From: Prevotella merdae
GTDB lineage: Bacteria; Bacteroidota; Bacteroidia; Bacteroidales; Bacteroidaceae
Assembly: GCF_900290275.1 (NCBI RefSeq)
Contig: NZ_LT985323.1
Coordinates: 965,460 to 1,029,459 of the forward strand
Direction: 5' to 3'
DNA: 64,000 nucleotides
A program made the translations under genes and the position numbers. Shown piece after piece: positions 38,239 to 48,056 of the stretch. Numbering within the stretch: the stretch's first letter is position 1; each line of letters starts with the position of its first letter. The notes under the pieces were generated by a model. The model worked only from the letters and a program-made list of their open reading frames with translations. It made no database searches and was not told the DNA's origin.

Positions 38239-40157
38239 GCTCGGCATGAGCATTGTCTAACGGGTGAAAGTCCCGAGCAAGCCCTAATAGCGGGAATTGC
38301 ATAGTCAAAGGCAAGGGTGTTCATCGCGAGATGAAATCTGAAGGAAGCCCAAGACAAACATCTGACCTAACGGACAGAAACTTCATATAAGGCATGTGAC
38401 CGTGGGTGAGGTTGCTATTCAAACCAAAGCCCAATAGCTATTCGGAACGGTCGGTGTAAATGAAGTAGGTATAAGATGGAAAGACAACGCCCTTATCCGA
38501 GGAGGTCTCACGGACGCTTCAAATAGTTGTTTTTACGAAAGAAGTGGAGTAAAGCTTGCCGTGAGAAGTCAGCAGACGTCATAGTAGTGCAACAATCGAT
38601 AACGTTGCACGAAGGGCTGAACCTAACAATTAAACGATAGTAATTGAAACATACCTTATGAAGGAAAGAATGCAGAAAACATTATCCCAAGTTAATGGCT
38701 GCCCCCAAAGAAATAGGTCGGAAACCGAATGGTATGGGGGAGTGCAGACCTTCATGTGGATGTGTGAAGACAACATCGTGGAAGTACCATTCGACAAGGA
38801 ACACCTTTTCGAGCAAATTCTTAGTCCCACAAATCTCAATCGAGCATACAAAGCAGTTATGAGAAACAAGGGCTGTGGTGGTATCGACAAGATGTCGTGC
38901 GAGCAATTGTTCCCATGGCTCCTGACCAATAAGGATGAACTCACCCGTTCCTTGATGGACGGTTCTTACCGTCCGAACCCAGTAAAAAGGGTAGAAATAC
39001 CCAAGGACAATGGCAAGATGCGCCTGTTGGGAATACCTACAGTAGTAGACCGTCTGGTGCAACAAGCCATCAACCAAGTATTGACTCCCATCTATGAGAA
39101 CCAATTCTCCAAGACGAGCTACGGCTTCCGTCCGAGAAGAGGATGCCATGACGCACTACGAGGAGCGCGAAGGATAGTCAACGAAGGCTACATATATGTA
39201 GTCGACCTTGACCTTGAACGCTTCTTCGACACGGTGAGCCATAGCAAACTCATAGAAATCCTCAGCCGTACGATAAAAGACGGCAGAGTGGTCAGTCTTA
39301 TACACAAATATCTCCGAAGTGGTGTAATGAACAAAGGTTTGTTTGAAGCGAGCGAGGAAGGAACTCCCCAAGGCGGTCCGCTAAGTCCATTGTTGAGTAA
39401 CATAATGCTCAACGAATTGGACAAGGAACTTGAACGCAGAGAACTCCCCTTTGTGCGCTATGCCGATGACTCGATGATATTCTGCAAGTCCAAAAGGGCT
39501 GCAATGCGAGTGAAGGAGTCTATAACCCGATTTATAGAGAATACTCTATATCTCAAAGTCAACAAGGAAAAGACCGTAGTGTCGTATGTGCGCGGAGTGA
39601 AATACCTCGGCTACTCCTTTTATGTGATGAAAGGCGAATGCCAACTCACGGTGCACCCAAAGTCCAAAGCCAAGATGAAGTCAAGGTTGAAAGAACTGAC
39701 AAACCGCAGCAATGGATGGGGATATGCCAAGAGAAAGCAGAAGCTGAAAGAATACATACGAGGTTGGGTCGGCTATTATCACTTTGCCAATATGAAGCGT
39801 CTCTTGCTTGTAACAGACGAATGGTTAAGACGTAGAATACGCATGTGTATATGGAAAGCTTGGAAGAAAGTCAAGACAAAAGTGGCAAACCTCATTAGAT
39901 GCGGTATCAATAAATACCAAGCATACGAATGGGGTAACACTCGCAAGGGCTATTGGCGAATAGCTGACAGCCCTGTTCTAAAAAGGGCGATAGATAACAA
40001 TAAACTACGCTCCGCAGGGTATGCTACTTTAATGGAGGCGTATCTCGAATGGTATCCAAAATAGGAACCGCCGTATGCGGAACCGCACGTACGGTGGTGT
40101 GAGAGGTCGGAAAACGAAAGTAGGAAGAAAACTGCTTCGTTTTCCTCCTACTCGATT
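38239..40157 (+). mobile_element. Group II intron, copy 1 (IIC-like)
   Basis: A full-length retroelement of about 1.92 kb: about 420 bases of structured 5' RNA beginning GCTCGGCATGAGCATTGTCT, an ORF in domain IV, domain V at about 40066-40099 (CCGCCGTATGCGG .. CCGCACGTACGGTGG, with a CGC rather than AGC triad as in IIC introns) and a domain VI-like hairpin (GTAGGAAGAAAAC .. GTTTTCCTCCTAC) just before the 3' end. Boundaries were set by comparison with the second copy: both share the same first and last bases. The exact 5' nucleotide could differ by a few bases. It is inserted behind a transcription terminator. Confidence 0.85.
38658..40064 (+). CDS. Group II intron reverse transcriptase/maturase, copy 1
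   Basis: The intron-encoded protein (468 residues) that splices and mobilises the intron. Reverse transcriptase blocks are in order: RT1-2 (PVKRVEIPKDNGKMRLLGIP), RT3 (FSKTSYGFRPRRGCHDAL), RT4 (VVDLDLERFFDTVSH), RT5 with the catalytic YADD (VRYADDSMIF), RT6-7 (LKVNKEKTVVS, KYLGYSF), then the maturase/thumb domain (RSNGWGYAKRKQKLKEYIRG, WVGYYHFANMKRLL). There is no HNH endonuclease domain, as usual for IIC introns. The frame is intact. A start four codons later is possible. Confidence 0.93.
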   Translation: MKERMQKTLSQVNGCPQRNRSETEWYGGVQTFMWMCEDNIVEVPFDKEHLFEQILSPTNLNRAYKAVMRNKGCGGIDKMSCEQLFPWLLTNKDELTRSLMDGSYRPNPVKRVEIPKDNGKMRLLGIPTVVDRLVQQAINQVLTPIYENQFSKTSYGFRPRRGCHDALRGARRIVNEGYIYVVDLDLERFFDTVSHSKLIEILSRTIKDGRVVSLIHKYLRSGVMNKGLFEASEEGTPQGGPLSPLLSNIMLNELDKELERRELPFVRYADDSMIFCKSKRAAMRVKESITRFIENTLYLKVNKEKTVVSYVRGVKYLGYSFYVMKGECQLTVHPKSKAKMKSRLKELTNRSNGWGYAKRKQKLKEYIRGWVGYYHFANMKRLLLVTDEWLRRRIRMCIWKAWKKVKTKVANLIRCGINKYQAYEWGNTRKGYWRIADSPVLKRAIDNNKLRSAGYATLMEAYLEWYPK

Positions 40158-42078
40158 GCTCGGCACGAGCATTGTCTAACGGGTGCAAGTCCCGAGTAAG
40201 CCCTAATAGCGGGAATTACATAGCCAAGGGCAAGGGTGTTCATCGTGAGGTGAAATCTGAAAGAAGCCGGCGGCAAACATCTGACCTAACGGACAGAAAC
40301 TTCATATAAGGCATTTGACCATGGATGAGATTGCTAAACAAATCAAAGTCCCATAGCTATTCGGAATGGTTGGTGTAAATGGAGTAGGTATAAGATGGAA
40401 AGACAAAGCCCTTATCCGAGGAGGTCTCACGGACGCTTCAAATAGTTTTTTTTTTACGAAAGAAGCGGAGTAAAGCTTGTCGTGAGAAGTCAGCAGACGC
40501 CATAGTAGTGCAATCGTCGATAATGTTGCACGAAGGGCTGAACCTAACAATTAAACGATAGTAATTGAAACATACCTCATGAAGGAAAGAATGCAGAAAA
40601 CATTATCCCAAGTTAATGGCTGCCCCCAAAGAGATAGGTCGGAAACCGAATGGTATGGGGGAGTGCAGACCTTCATGTGGATGTGTGAAGACAACATCGT
40701 GGAAGTACCATTCGACAAGGAACACCTTTTCGAGCAAATCCTTAGTCCTGCGAATCTCAACCGAGCCTACAAGGCTGTTATGAGAAACAAAGGCTGTGGT
40801 GGTATCGACAAGATGTCGTGCGAGCAGTTGCTCCCATGGCTCTTGACCAATAAGGACTTGCTCATCCGTTCCTTGATGGACGGCTCTTACCGTCCGAACC
40901 CAGTGAAAAGGGTAGAAATACCCAAAGACAATGGCAAGATGCGCCTGTTGGGAATACCTACAGTAGTAGACCGTTTGGTGCAGCAAGCCATCAACCAAGT
41001 ACTGACTCCCATCTATGAGAACCAATTCTCCAAGACGAGCTACGGCTTCCGACCGAGAAGAGGATGCCATGACGCACTACGAGGGGCGCAAAAGATAGTT
41101 AACGAAGGCTACATATATGTAGTAGACCTTGACCTTGAACGCTTCTTCGACACCGTGAGCCATAGCAAACTCATAGAAATCCTCAGCCGTACGATAAAAG
41201 ATGGCAGAGTGGTCAGTCTTATACACAAGTATCTCCGAAGTGGTGTAATGGACAAAGGCTTGTTTGAAGCGAGCGAAGAGGGAACTCCCCAAGGAGGACC
41301 GCTAAGTCCGTTGTTGAGTAATATAATGCTCAACGAATTGGACAAAGAACTCGACCGCAGAGGACTCCCCTTTGTGCGCTATGCCGATGACTCGATGATA
41401 TTCTGCAAGTCCAAAAGAGCAGCAAGGCGAGTAAAGGAGTCTATAACCCGATTTATAGAAAATGTTCTATATCTCAAAGTCAACAAGGAAAAGACTGTAG
41501 TGTCGTATGTGCGCGGAGTGAAATACCTCGGCTATTCCTTTTATGTAATGAAGGGCAAATGTCAACTCATGGTGCACCCAAAGTCCAAAGCCAAGATGAA
41601 GTCAAAGCTAAAAGAACTGACAAGTCGCAGCAACGGATGGGGATATGCCAAGAGGAAGCAAAAGCTGAAAGAATACATAAGAGGGTGGGTCGGTTATTAT
41701 CACCTTGCCAACATGAAGCGTCTCTTGCTGGAGACAGACGAATGGTTAAGACGTAGAATACGCATGTGTATATGGAAAGCTTGGAAGAAAGTCAAGACAA
41801 AAGTGGCAAACCTTATCAGATGTGGTATTAATAAATACCAAGCATACGAATGGGGTAATACTCGTAAGGGTTATTGGCGAATAGCTGATAGTCCTGTTCT
41901 AAAAAGGGCGATAGATAACAATAAGCTACGCTCCGCAGGGTATGCTACTTTAATGGGGACATATCTCGAATGGCACCAAAAATAGGAACCGCCGTATGCG
42001 GAACCGCATGTACGGTGGTGTGAGAGGTCGGAAAACGAAAGTAGGAAGAAAACTACTTCGTTTTCCTCCTACTCGATT
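40158..42078 (+). mobile_element. Group II intron, copy 2 (IIC-like), directly abutting copy 1
   Basis: A second complete intron of about 1.92 kb begins at the exact base after copy 1, without any exon sequence between them. The 5' region, domain V (about 41987-42021) and domain VI-like hairpin are conserved, but the sequence has many scattered differences from copy 1, so this is not a recent duplication. The end is defined by CTACTCGATT, shared with copy 1, followed by unique sequence. Confidence 0.85.
40579..41985 (+). CDS. Group II intron reverse transcriptase/maturase, copy 2
   Basis: 468 residues, the same length as the copy 1 protein, differing at about 22 positions, several non-conservative (for example E/L at 94, E/G near 270, V/E near 380), spread over the whole chain. 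YADD, the RT blocks and the maturase domain are intact, so both copies could be active. No endonuclease domain is present. Confidence 0.93.
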   Translation: MKERMQKTLSQVNGCPQRDRSETEWYGGVQTFMWMCEDNIVEVPFDKEHLFEQILSPANLNRAYKAVMRNKGCGGIDKMSCEQLLPWLLTNKDLLIRSLMDGSYRPNPVKRVEIPKDNGKMRLLGIPTVVDRLVQQAINQVLTPIYENQFSKTSYGFRPRRGCHDALRGAQKIVNEGYIYVVDLDLERFFDTVSHSKLIEILSRTIKDGRVVSLIHKYLRSGVMDKGLFEASEEGTPQGGPLSPLLSNIMLNELDKELDRRGLPFVRYADDSMIFCKSKRAARRVKESITRFIENVLYLKVNKEKTVVSYVRGVKYLGYSFYVMKGKCQLMVHPKSKAKMKSKLKELTSRSNGWGYAKRKQKLKEYIRGWVGYYHLANMKRLLLETDEWLRRRIRMCIWKAWKKVKTKVANLIRCGINKYQAYEWGNTRKGYWRIADSPVLKRAIDNNKLRSAGYATLMGTYLEWHQK

Positions 42079-42107
42079 AGGTATATCATACATTTAATTG
42101 TTCTGTT

Positions 42108-45100
42108 TTACCTCAGAGTACGTTGCTTTACATTATATCCCGTCATCTCCACAAACGGAACCTTCTGTCTTGCATCTGCCTTATTCCATTCTATGTTGAC
42201 AAAGCATTCCTCGCCAGGCATAAGGTGGAAGTAGTTGTCCGAGTAATCAACCGGAAGTACCTGCTCGCCGTCATCCGTTTTAAGGTTCAGTCTTATCATC
42301 ATTGCTGGTGTGTCGCAAGCATTCTTTAAGAACACAGTAAGTGTATTGTCCGAGTATCGTTCGGTTGAAACGGTAAGGTTTACCTCGGGTAGAGATGCAA
42401 GTTGTTGTAGGTTTCCCTCGTTGGCAGACAGCACGTAGAAGTTGGTAGATAGTGTCTCTCCCTTACTGTCTGCAAGCTTCAATCGTATGTAGTACACATC
42501 TCCGTCTATACCATCCGGCACAGAGTCGGTGGCAAGTGCAGGCAATTCAATAGTCGATACTCCTTTTATGTCGGTGGTATTGCTGTCCATACATATAAGG
42601 TTGCCGTTTATGTCGAGCAACTCACGTGTAGCAACAAGCCCCTTATGATTTACGTCTATGCGGTTTACTATCTCTATGTTTCGTGTCAAGGCGTTGCGTT
42701 GTATGTGCAATGGTTCGCAAGCCTTGCGTGCTCCATAGAAGGCAGCTGTAGGCTCGAAGTAATAGTCGTAGCATTGCCATGTGTAACTTGGCCAGCAAGC
42801 ATGGCTCATCCATATGAGCAAGCCTTGCAGATACTTAGAGTCAGCCTCGTACATAGCACGATATCCTTCATAGTTCTGCCACTGGGCAAGGCGTGTAAAT
42901 TCGTCGGCAGATGTAATCTTGCCGAACATCTTCTCTACAATAGCCATGAACGATGCGCCGCGCTGAGCGCCTGCCTGCGTAAAGTCGTGTTGTCCCCAAG
43001 CATCTCCTGGTCTCCATTCAACTGTGTTGCCAAGTGTTTTATGTGTGCCTTCGGGTGTCATTATGTTAGGCATTCCACGTTCGGTATGCAATTTCCCGCT
43101 TTGTTTTGCAAAGTAAGTGCGAGCAGGCTCTGCCCAATATGGTCCGTGTCCACTTACTCCCTCGTCTGCCGAAGACGATATGTATAGCATATTTGGGTTC
43201 ATTTCTGCCACGGTTTTACGCAAAGCATCGTCAAGAGTCTTAGGTGGATATCCCTCGTTACGTCCGCAGTATAGGGCAATGGATGGATGACGTCGCATAC
43301 GACTTGTAAAGTCGCGTGCATTGCGCATAAACATTTCCTCGTCATCTGGGTCGGGTCCGTCGGCAGGATTGGCAAGCCAGAAGTCTTGCCACACCATAAT
43401 GCCATACTTGTCGCAAGCATCATAAAATTCCTCGTCGCCCGTCATTCCAACCCAGTTGCGTATCATGTTGAAGTTCATGTCACGGTGTAGACGCACGGCA
43501 ATGTCGTATTCGCGTTGGCGATAGTTGAGGTTCGACTCTGAGAACCCCCAGTTACCTCCCAATGGAACAAGGCATTTGCCGTTAACATATAGTTTAAGCT
43601 GTGTCTTTGCATCGGCGTATCGTACCTCTCTTATACCTGCCTTGTAGCCTATACGAGCATTGGTTGTGTTGTTCTGTTTATCGTTTGCTACGAACTCAAA
43701 TCCAGCTTCGTGTAGATATGGCTCGCCGTATCCGTTAGGCCACCAAAGGCGTATGCGCTGGTCGTTAAGTGTGGGGTATTGTTCGGGATTAAATACTACC
43801 TCGCATTGTTCGCCAGCTTTTAGCGTAAGCTTTTTCTCGAACTTGAGGTTGCCAATCCATCCTTTCAGCGTTCCGCTTACATCTTTATTTAGCCAGTTGT
43901 GTGCTATGACACGTGGTGTAATGCAAGCCAGTGTGTCTGGCAGATTGTCAAGATGGGTGCTTACTACGGGATCTGAAAGTGTTACAGAGGCTGTCGACGT
44001 AAGGTATACATCGTTCCATATACCGATATCACGACCTCTAATGGTTGATATCCAGTCCCAACCGGTTGTTGCATGAAATGTAGGGTTGTCGGCGCCAAGT
44101 ATGCCTCCGTTGAAGTCGGTGTTAAGATGGTTCTTTTCTTTTATAGACCCTGGGTGCGCATTTTTGTGTATTAGCACAGCCATGGTGTTCACCCCATTAT
44201 TAATATAAGGTGTAATGTCGACCGTAGAGCGTGTAAATGCGCCCTCTATGCGGTCTATCTTCTTGCCATTGAGCCATACATCGGCTTTCCAATTTATACC
44301 GTCGAAGTTTAGCAGTACGCGTTGTCCTCTCATCTCCTGCGGTATAACGAAGGTGCGTCTATACCAAAAGTTGGAGCAGAAGTAGGCATCGCTTATGCTG
44401 AACATATTATCAGCGTAGTTGGGATTGGCTATGGCACCATAGTTTACGAAGCTTGTTAGTACTGTTCCCGGAACTGTTGCTGCTATCCAACCATTATCTG
44501 TAGTAAACTTGTCTGTAGATAAAGTTTCGCCACCCACTGTTACTTGCGAGGCTCGGCACACCTTCCAGTCGCCAGCATTTAGCATCATTCGGTTGTTGGC
44601 GTATGTGTCTTTGGTGTTAGGCATAGTGCGATTGATTCCCTTGCCCTCCACTTTAAGTTCGCTCAATATATAAGTCTTTGTTGGTATATCGCCCGTCTTG
44701 GCCACGTCTATGCTGCCCCCTTCCATATTAACACGTACGTAACGACAGTCTATATGATTTAGGCTGATGCGGTCGTAGTTGCGCTTGCTATTGTTTGGCA
44801 ATTCTGCCACACGTTGCCATTGCTGTGCATCGTCGCTCACTTCTATATATCCGTGTCGTGGTCGGCGTATCCATGAAAGGTTTATGCTCGAAACAGTACA
44901 CTTTCCTGCAAGGTCCACTTGTGCCCACTCATTTCCTTCGCCGGCACTCATCCAAGCACTGCCAAAGTGCGAGTTTGGTATAACGTCTGCCAGCACTCGT
45001 TCTCCGTTATTGTAGAAGTCGATGTTGAATACTGTCCAGTATGCAGCTCCCTCCATGCTGAACTCTATACGTATGTTGTTGATATCTTGGCAGTCTTTAG

Positions 45101-45665
45101 GCAAGTCTAATTGTATATTTATGTCACGCTGTGGCAATAGCGATGTTCCTGTTTGCTTGTTTGGGTCGCTGTTTACTTTGTGTTTGGATAAAGCTCTGGG
45201 TAGTCCGTCGCCTTTGCTTTCTGCTACCACGTGCCATTCTTTCTTGTTTCTGCGTCCATTAGGCATCAACACACGTATGCTATAGCCCTTGTTGGCCTTG
45301 CTCTCGTCGTAAGCCACGTTGCATCTTAGGCTTATGCGGTTTGCCTTTACCGACATAGCGGTCCACTGATATTGTAGATAGTTGCTGTAGCCCATAAGTG
45401 TGTTGCGTGTCCACTCGCCTCCATCTATAGCCCATTCTCGTTCGCGTCTTGGCAGAGGTCCGTCGGCATTGCTAACGGTTAGGGTAGGGGGCATGGTTTT
45501 ATATACTATGCCGTCTGTAATAAGTTGTCCTGTAAGATTGTAGTCAAAGCACGACGATGTGCGCACCTGACGCATTAACGATAAGTTGTCTGTATTGTCG
45601 GGTGTGGCGGCAATAGTTGCCGTTGCAAATAATGATGATGCAATGATGATGTTGGCTATTTTCAT
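42108..45665 (-). CDS. Secreted GH2 glycoside hydrolase with discoidin-like domain (exo-glucosaminidase/mannosidase-like)
   Basis: A 1185-residue exported enzyme. After the signal peptide (cleavage near TATIAA) come beta-sandwich domains, the second similar to F5/8-type discoidin (SHFGSAWMSAGEGNEWAQVD, IRRPRHGYIEVSDDAQQWQR, DCRYVRVNMEGG). The GH2 part follows: sugar-binding domain (CSNFWYRRTFVIPQEMRGQR, FDGINWKADVWLNGKKIDRI), Ig-like domain and TIM barrel (MNFNMIRNWVGMTGDEEFYD). The acid/base is expected in ALYCGRNEGYPP (near residue 804) and the nucleophile in LHTERGMPNIMT (near 862). The architecture resembles exo-beta-D-glucosaminidases and GH2 mannosidases more than LacZ; the substrate is uncertain. 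A start four codons upstream is possible. It is not linked to susCD. Confidence 0.85.
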   Translation of the reverse strand: MKIANIIIASSLFATATIAATPDNTDNLSLMRQVRTSSCFDYNLTGQLITDGIVYKTMPPTLTVSNADGPLPRREREWAIDGGEWTRNTLMGYSNYLQYQWTAMSVKANRISLRCNVAYDESKANKGYSIRVLMPNGRRNKKEWHVVAESKGDGLPRALSKHKVNSDPNKQTGTSLLPQRDINIQLDLPKDCQDINNIRIEFSMEGAAYWTVFNIDFYNNGERVLADVIPNSHFGSAWMSAGEGNEWAQVDLAGKCTVSSINLSWIRRPRHGYIEVSDDAQQWQRVAELPNNSKRNYDRISLNHIDCRYVRVNMEGGSIDVAKTGDIPTKTYILSELKVEGKGINRTMPNTKDTYANNRMMLNAGDWKVCRASQVTVGGETLSTDKFTTDNGWIAATVPGTVLTSFVNYGAIANPNYADNMFSISDAYFCSNFWYRRTFVIPQEMRGQRVLLNFDGINWKADVWLNGKKIDRIEGAFTRSTVDITPYINNGVNTMAVLIHKNAHPGSIKEKNHLNTDFNGGILGADNPTFHATTGWDWISTIRGRDIGIWNDVYLTSTASVTLSDPVVSTHLDNLPDTLACITPRVIAHNWLNKDVSGTLKGWIGNLKFEKKLTLKAGEQCEVVFNPEQYPTLNDQRIRLWWPNGYGEPYLHEAGFEFVANDKQNNTTNARIGYKAGIREVRYADAKTQLKLYVNGKCLVPLGGNWGFSESNLNYRQREYDIAVRLHRDMNFNMIRNWVGMTGDEEFYDACDKYGIMVWQDFWLANPADGPDPDDEEMFMRNARDFTSRMRRHPSIALYCGRNEGYPPKTLDDALRKTVAEMNPNMLYISSSADEGVSGHGPYWAEPARTYFAKQSGKLHTERGMPNIMTPEGTHKTLGNTVEWRPGDAWGQHDFTQAGAQRGASFMAIVEKMFGKITSADEFTRLAQWQNYEGYRAMYEADSKYLQGLLIWMSHACWPSYTWQCYDYYFEPTAAFYGARKACEPLHIQRNALTRNIEIVNRIDVNHKGLVATRELLDINGNLICMDSNTTDIKGVSTIELPALATDSVPDGIDGDVYYIRLKLADSKGETLSTNFYVLSANEGNLQQLASLPEVNLTVSTERYSDNTLTVFLKNACDTPAMMIRLNLKTDDGEQVLPVDYSDNYFHLMPGEECFVNIEWNKADARQKVPFVEMTGYNVKQRTLR

Positions 45666-45741
45666 AGGATAGGTCATATTAAAAGTAGGTTTTGTAGGTT
45701 CGGTGGCTTAGGATGTTTTGCTAAAAAGCGATAAGTCTATG

Positions 45742-45749
45742 CGAAGTTA
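45742..45749 (-). promoter_or_regulatory. Possible -7 element of the discoidin-GH2 gene
   Basis: Minus-strand TAACTTCG, one mismatch to TAnnTTTG, about 75 bases before the start codon. Confidence 0.35.
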
Positions 45750-45814
45750 ACAAAAGAATTTTAAATGAACAAGCAATTTATATATGTAAAGATGTTTTAC
45801 TCAGATTTTTACAT

Positions 45815-45822
45815 TACCTTTG
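45815..45822 (+). promoter_or_regulatory. -7 promoter element of the YidE/AspT-type transporter gene
   Basis: TACCTTTG matches TAnnTTTG, about 58 bases before the ATG. Confidence 0.65.
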
Positions 45823-45880
45823 CACAACATTTAGATAAAGTAGAATCTTAAATAGAAAACAAGGTACTTATACTAACGAA

Positions 45881-47542
45881 ATGGAATGGATTGAAAGTCT
45901 TTTCACGATACACTCTGCCGTGCAGACTATAGTGTTGCTCTCGCTTATTGTGTCTACCGGACTTGCTCTTGGCAAGATGCATGTCAAAGGTATTTCGCTT
46001 GGAGTGGCGTTTGTGTTCTTTATAGGTATAGTTGCAGGTAGTCTGCATTTCTCGGCCGATGAGCAGATGCTTCATTTTGCCGAGACGCTTGGCTTGTCTC
46101 TTTTTGTGTATGCACTTGGCTTGCATGTGGGTCCCAACTTCATTGGTATGATGCGCAATGAGGGTGTGTCGCTCAATATGTGGGGCTTGGGCGTCATAGC
46201 TCTTGGCACCGTTATGGCGCTTGCCCTATGTCTTGTGTTGCCTATATCTATACCCGACATGGTTGGTATACTGTGTGGTGCCACTACCAATACACCTGCT
46301 CTTGGTGCAGCCCAGCAAGCTCTTGCCACTGCTCATCTATCAAGTAGCGGTGCAGCCCTTGGTTGTGCTGTTACCTATCCGCTTGGTGTTGTAGGTGTTA
46401 TTGTTGCCATGATATTGTTGCGTAAGTTTATTGTGCGCCCAGACGACCTTTCGCCCAACAAGTCGGATGATGACGACCAGACCTTTGTTGGACAGTTTGT
46501 TGTTGTCAACCCAGCTATATCGTGTAAGACCATTGCCGAGATATCGCAGAAAACCCATCGCCACTTCATTATCTCCCGTATTTGGCGAGGCGACAATGTA
46601 ATTGTCCCGCTTGCCTCTACCGAGATGCAGATAGGCGACAATGTGCTTGTTGTTACCAATCGTGATGAGGTGCCTGCCATGGACATTCTTTTTGGCAAGC
46701 GTGTGGAGAAGGATTGGAACCGCGACCATATTGATTGGAACTCCATCGATTCGTCTATGGAGAGCCGTGTGATAGTTATGACGCGTACCAAACTAAATGG
46801 TAAGACTCTTGGATCGCTGCGTGTACGCCAGACCTATGGTGTTAATGTTTCGCGTGTAATGCGTGGCGATATCAAGTTGCTTGCTGTCGACTCTTTGCAT
46901 CTGCAATATGGCGATCGTCTTACGGTTGTTGGCACTCACGAGGACATCAGTCATGCAGAGGCTTTCCTCGGCAATGCTGTTCAGGTGCTTAATGAGCCCA
47001 ATCTCGGTGCCATTTTCTTTGGTCTCTTACTTGGTTTGGCTGTAGGTATGATACCTATTTCTATTCCTGGAATGAGTGCTCCAGTTAAGCTTGGCATAGC
47101 CGGCGGCCCAATTATAATGGGTATTCTTATCGGAGCCTTAGGCTCACGAGTTCACTTTATAAGCTATACCACACGTTCTGCGTCGCTCATGCTTCGCAAG
47201 CTTGGTTTGTCGCTATATCTTGCTTGTCTTGGTTTGGCAGCCGGTAAGGACTTCCTTACTACCATAATACGTCCTGAGGGATTGTTGTGGGTTGGCATTG
47301 GTGTTGTGCTTACAATACTCCCGCTACTCATTATCGGAGCGGTTGCATTGAAGACTAAGAAGTTCGATTTTGGCACAGTCTGTGGATTGTTATGTGGCTC
47401 TATGGCAAATCCTATGGCTCTAAGCTATGCCAACGAAACAATACCAGGCGATCGCGCAGCTGTGGCTTACACATCGGTTTATCCACTTGGTATGTTCATA
47501 CGCGTGATAATAGCGCAAGTGATAATAATGTTTATGGTTTGA
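45881..47542 (+). CDS. Putative transporter of the YidE/YbjL (AspT-like antiporter) family
   Basis: A 553-residue inner-membrane protein with two membrane halves of about five helices each (residues 14-185 and 370-553), the inverted duplication typical of the AspT/YidE family. The halves share LxxGxxxGxxx motifs (LGLSLFVYALGLHVGPNFIG and LGLSLYLACLGLAAGKDFLT) and GATTNTPALGAA / GSMANPMALSYA. Between them are two TrkA-C (RCK_C) domains, about residues 205-285 and 295-370 (IWRGDNVIVPLASTEMQIGD, MRGDIKLLAVDSLHLQYGD), which often bind small regulators. The substrate is unknown; aspartate:alanine exchange is only one family member's function. Confidence 0.87.
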   Translation: MEWIESLFTIHSAVQTIVLLSLIVSTGLALGKMHVKGISLGVAFVFFIGIVAGSLHFSADEQMLHFAETLGLSLFVYALGLHVGPNFIGMMRNEGVSLNMWGLGVIALGTVMALALCLVLPISIPDMVGILCGATTNTPALGAAQQALATAHLSSSGAALGCAVTYPLGVVGVIVAMILLRKFIVRPDDLSPNKSDDDDQTFVGQFVVVNPAISCKTIAEISQKTHRHFIISRIWRGDNVIVPLASTEMQIGDNVLVVTNRDEVPAMDILFGKRVEKDWNRDHIDWNSIDSSMESRVIVMTRTKLNGKTLGSLRVRQTYGVNVSRVMRGDIKLLAVDSLHLQYGDRLTVVGTHEDISHAEAFLGNAVQVLNEPNLGAIFFGLLLGLAVGMIPISIPGMSAPVKLGIAGGPIIMGILIGALGSRVHFISYTTRSASLMLRKLGLSLYLACLGLAAGKDFLTTIIRPEGLLWVGIGVVLTILPLLIIGAVALKTKKFDFGTVCGLLCGSMANPMALSYANETIPGDRAAVAYTSVYPLGMFIRVIIAQVIIMFMV

Positions 47543-47551
47543 TGAATTAGT

Positions 47552-47593
47552 AACTCATAATTCGTAATTCCTAACTCCTAACTCGTAACTCAA
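47552..47593. repeat. 7-bp-period repeat (AACTCNT/AATTCNT), six units
   Basis: Six head-to-tail heptamers (AACTCAT, AATTCGT, AATTCCT, AACTCCT, AACTCGT, AACTCAA) fill almost the whole spacer between the transporter and RNase H genes. Confidence 0.75.
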
Positions 47594-47594
47594 T

Positions 47595-48053
47595 ATGCAA
47601 AACCCTCCCGATTATCGTCACGATACAGTTCTGCCCCTTCCGTTAGAAGTTACTGCCAATGCATGGGCAGTAGATGCTGCTTGCTCAGGCAATCCAGGCC
47701 CGATGGAATATCAAGCCATTGACCTTGCCACCGGAGCTCAAGTATTTCATTTCGGTCCAGTGCATGGCACCAATAATATAGGCGAGTTTCTTGCTATCGT
47801 GCACGCTCTTGCTCTGCTCGACAAGCAGGGCATAACGGGCAAGACTATATATAGCGATTCGCACAATGCTATATTGTGGGTGCAGAAACGACAATGCAAG
47901 ACAAAGCTTCTGCGTACACCGCAGACCGAACAATTGTATCAAATCATAGCAAGAGCAGAGGCTTGGTTGCGCACGCATCAGATAAAGAACCCTATATTGA
48001 AGTGGGAAACAAAGAAATGGGGAGAAGTGCCGGCTGACTTTGGCCGCAAGTAG
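47595..48053 (+). CDS. RNase H family protein
   Basis: A 152-residue RNase H-fold enzyme expected to cut RNA in RNA-DNA hybrids. The catalytic acids are visible: Asp27 (AVDAACSGNPG), Glu64 (NNIGEFLAIVHAL), Asp88 (TIYSDSHNA) and Asp148 at the C terminus (VPADFGRK). The pattern (CSGNPG, C-terminal D-F-G-R-K) is that of the Bacteroidetes RNase HI-like group without the basic handle region. It is the same strand as the transporter and separated only by the heptamer spacer. It converges on the AraC-type gene with three bases between stop codons. Confidence 0.88.
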   Translation: MQNPPDYRHDTVLPLPLEVTANAWAVDAACSGNPGPMEYQAIDLATGAQVFHFGPVHGTNNIGEFLAIVHALALLDKQGITGKTIYSDSHNAILWVQKRQCKTKLLRTPQTEQLYQIIARAEAWLRTHQIKNPILKWETKKWGEVPADFGRK

Positions 48054-48056
48054 AGT

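Noticed and set aside
40158-42078. Second intron as a recent tandem duplication or assembly artefact
   Set aside because: The copies differ at many scattered positions, including about 22 amino acid changes, which argues against both; long reads would still be the decisive test.
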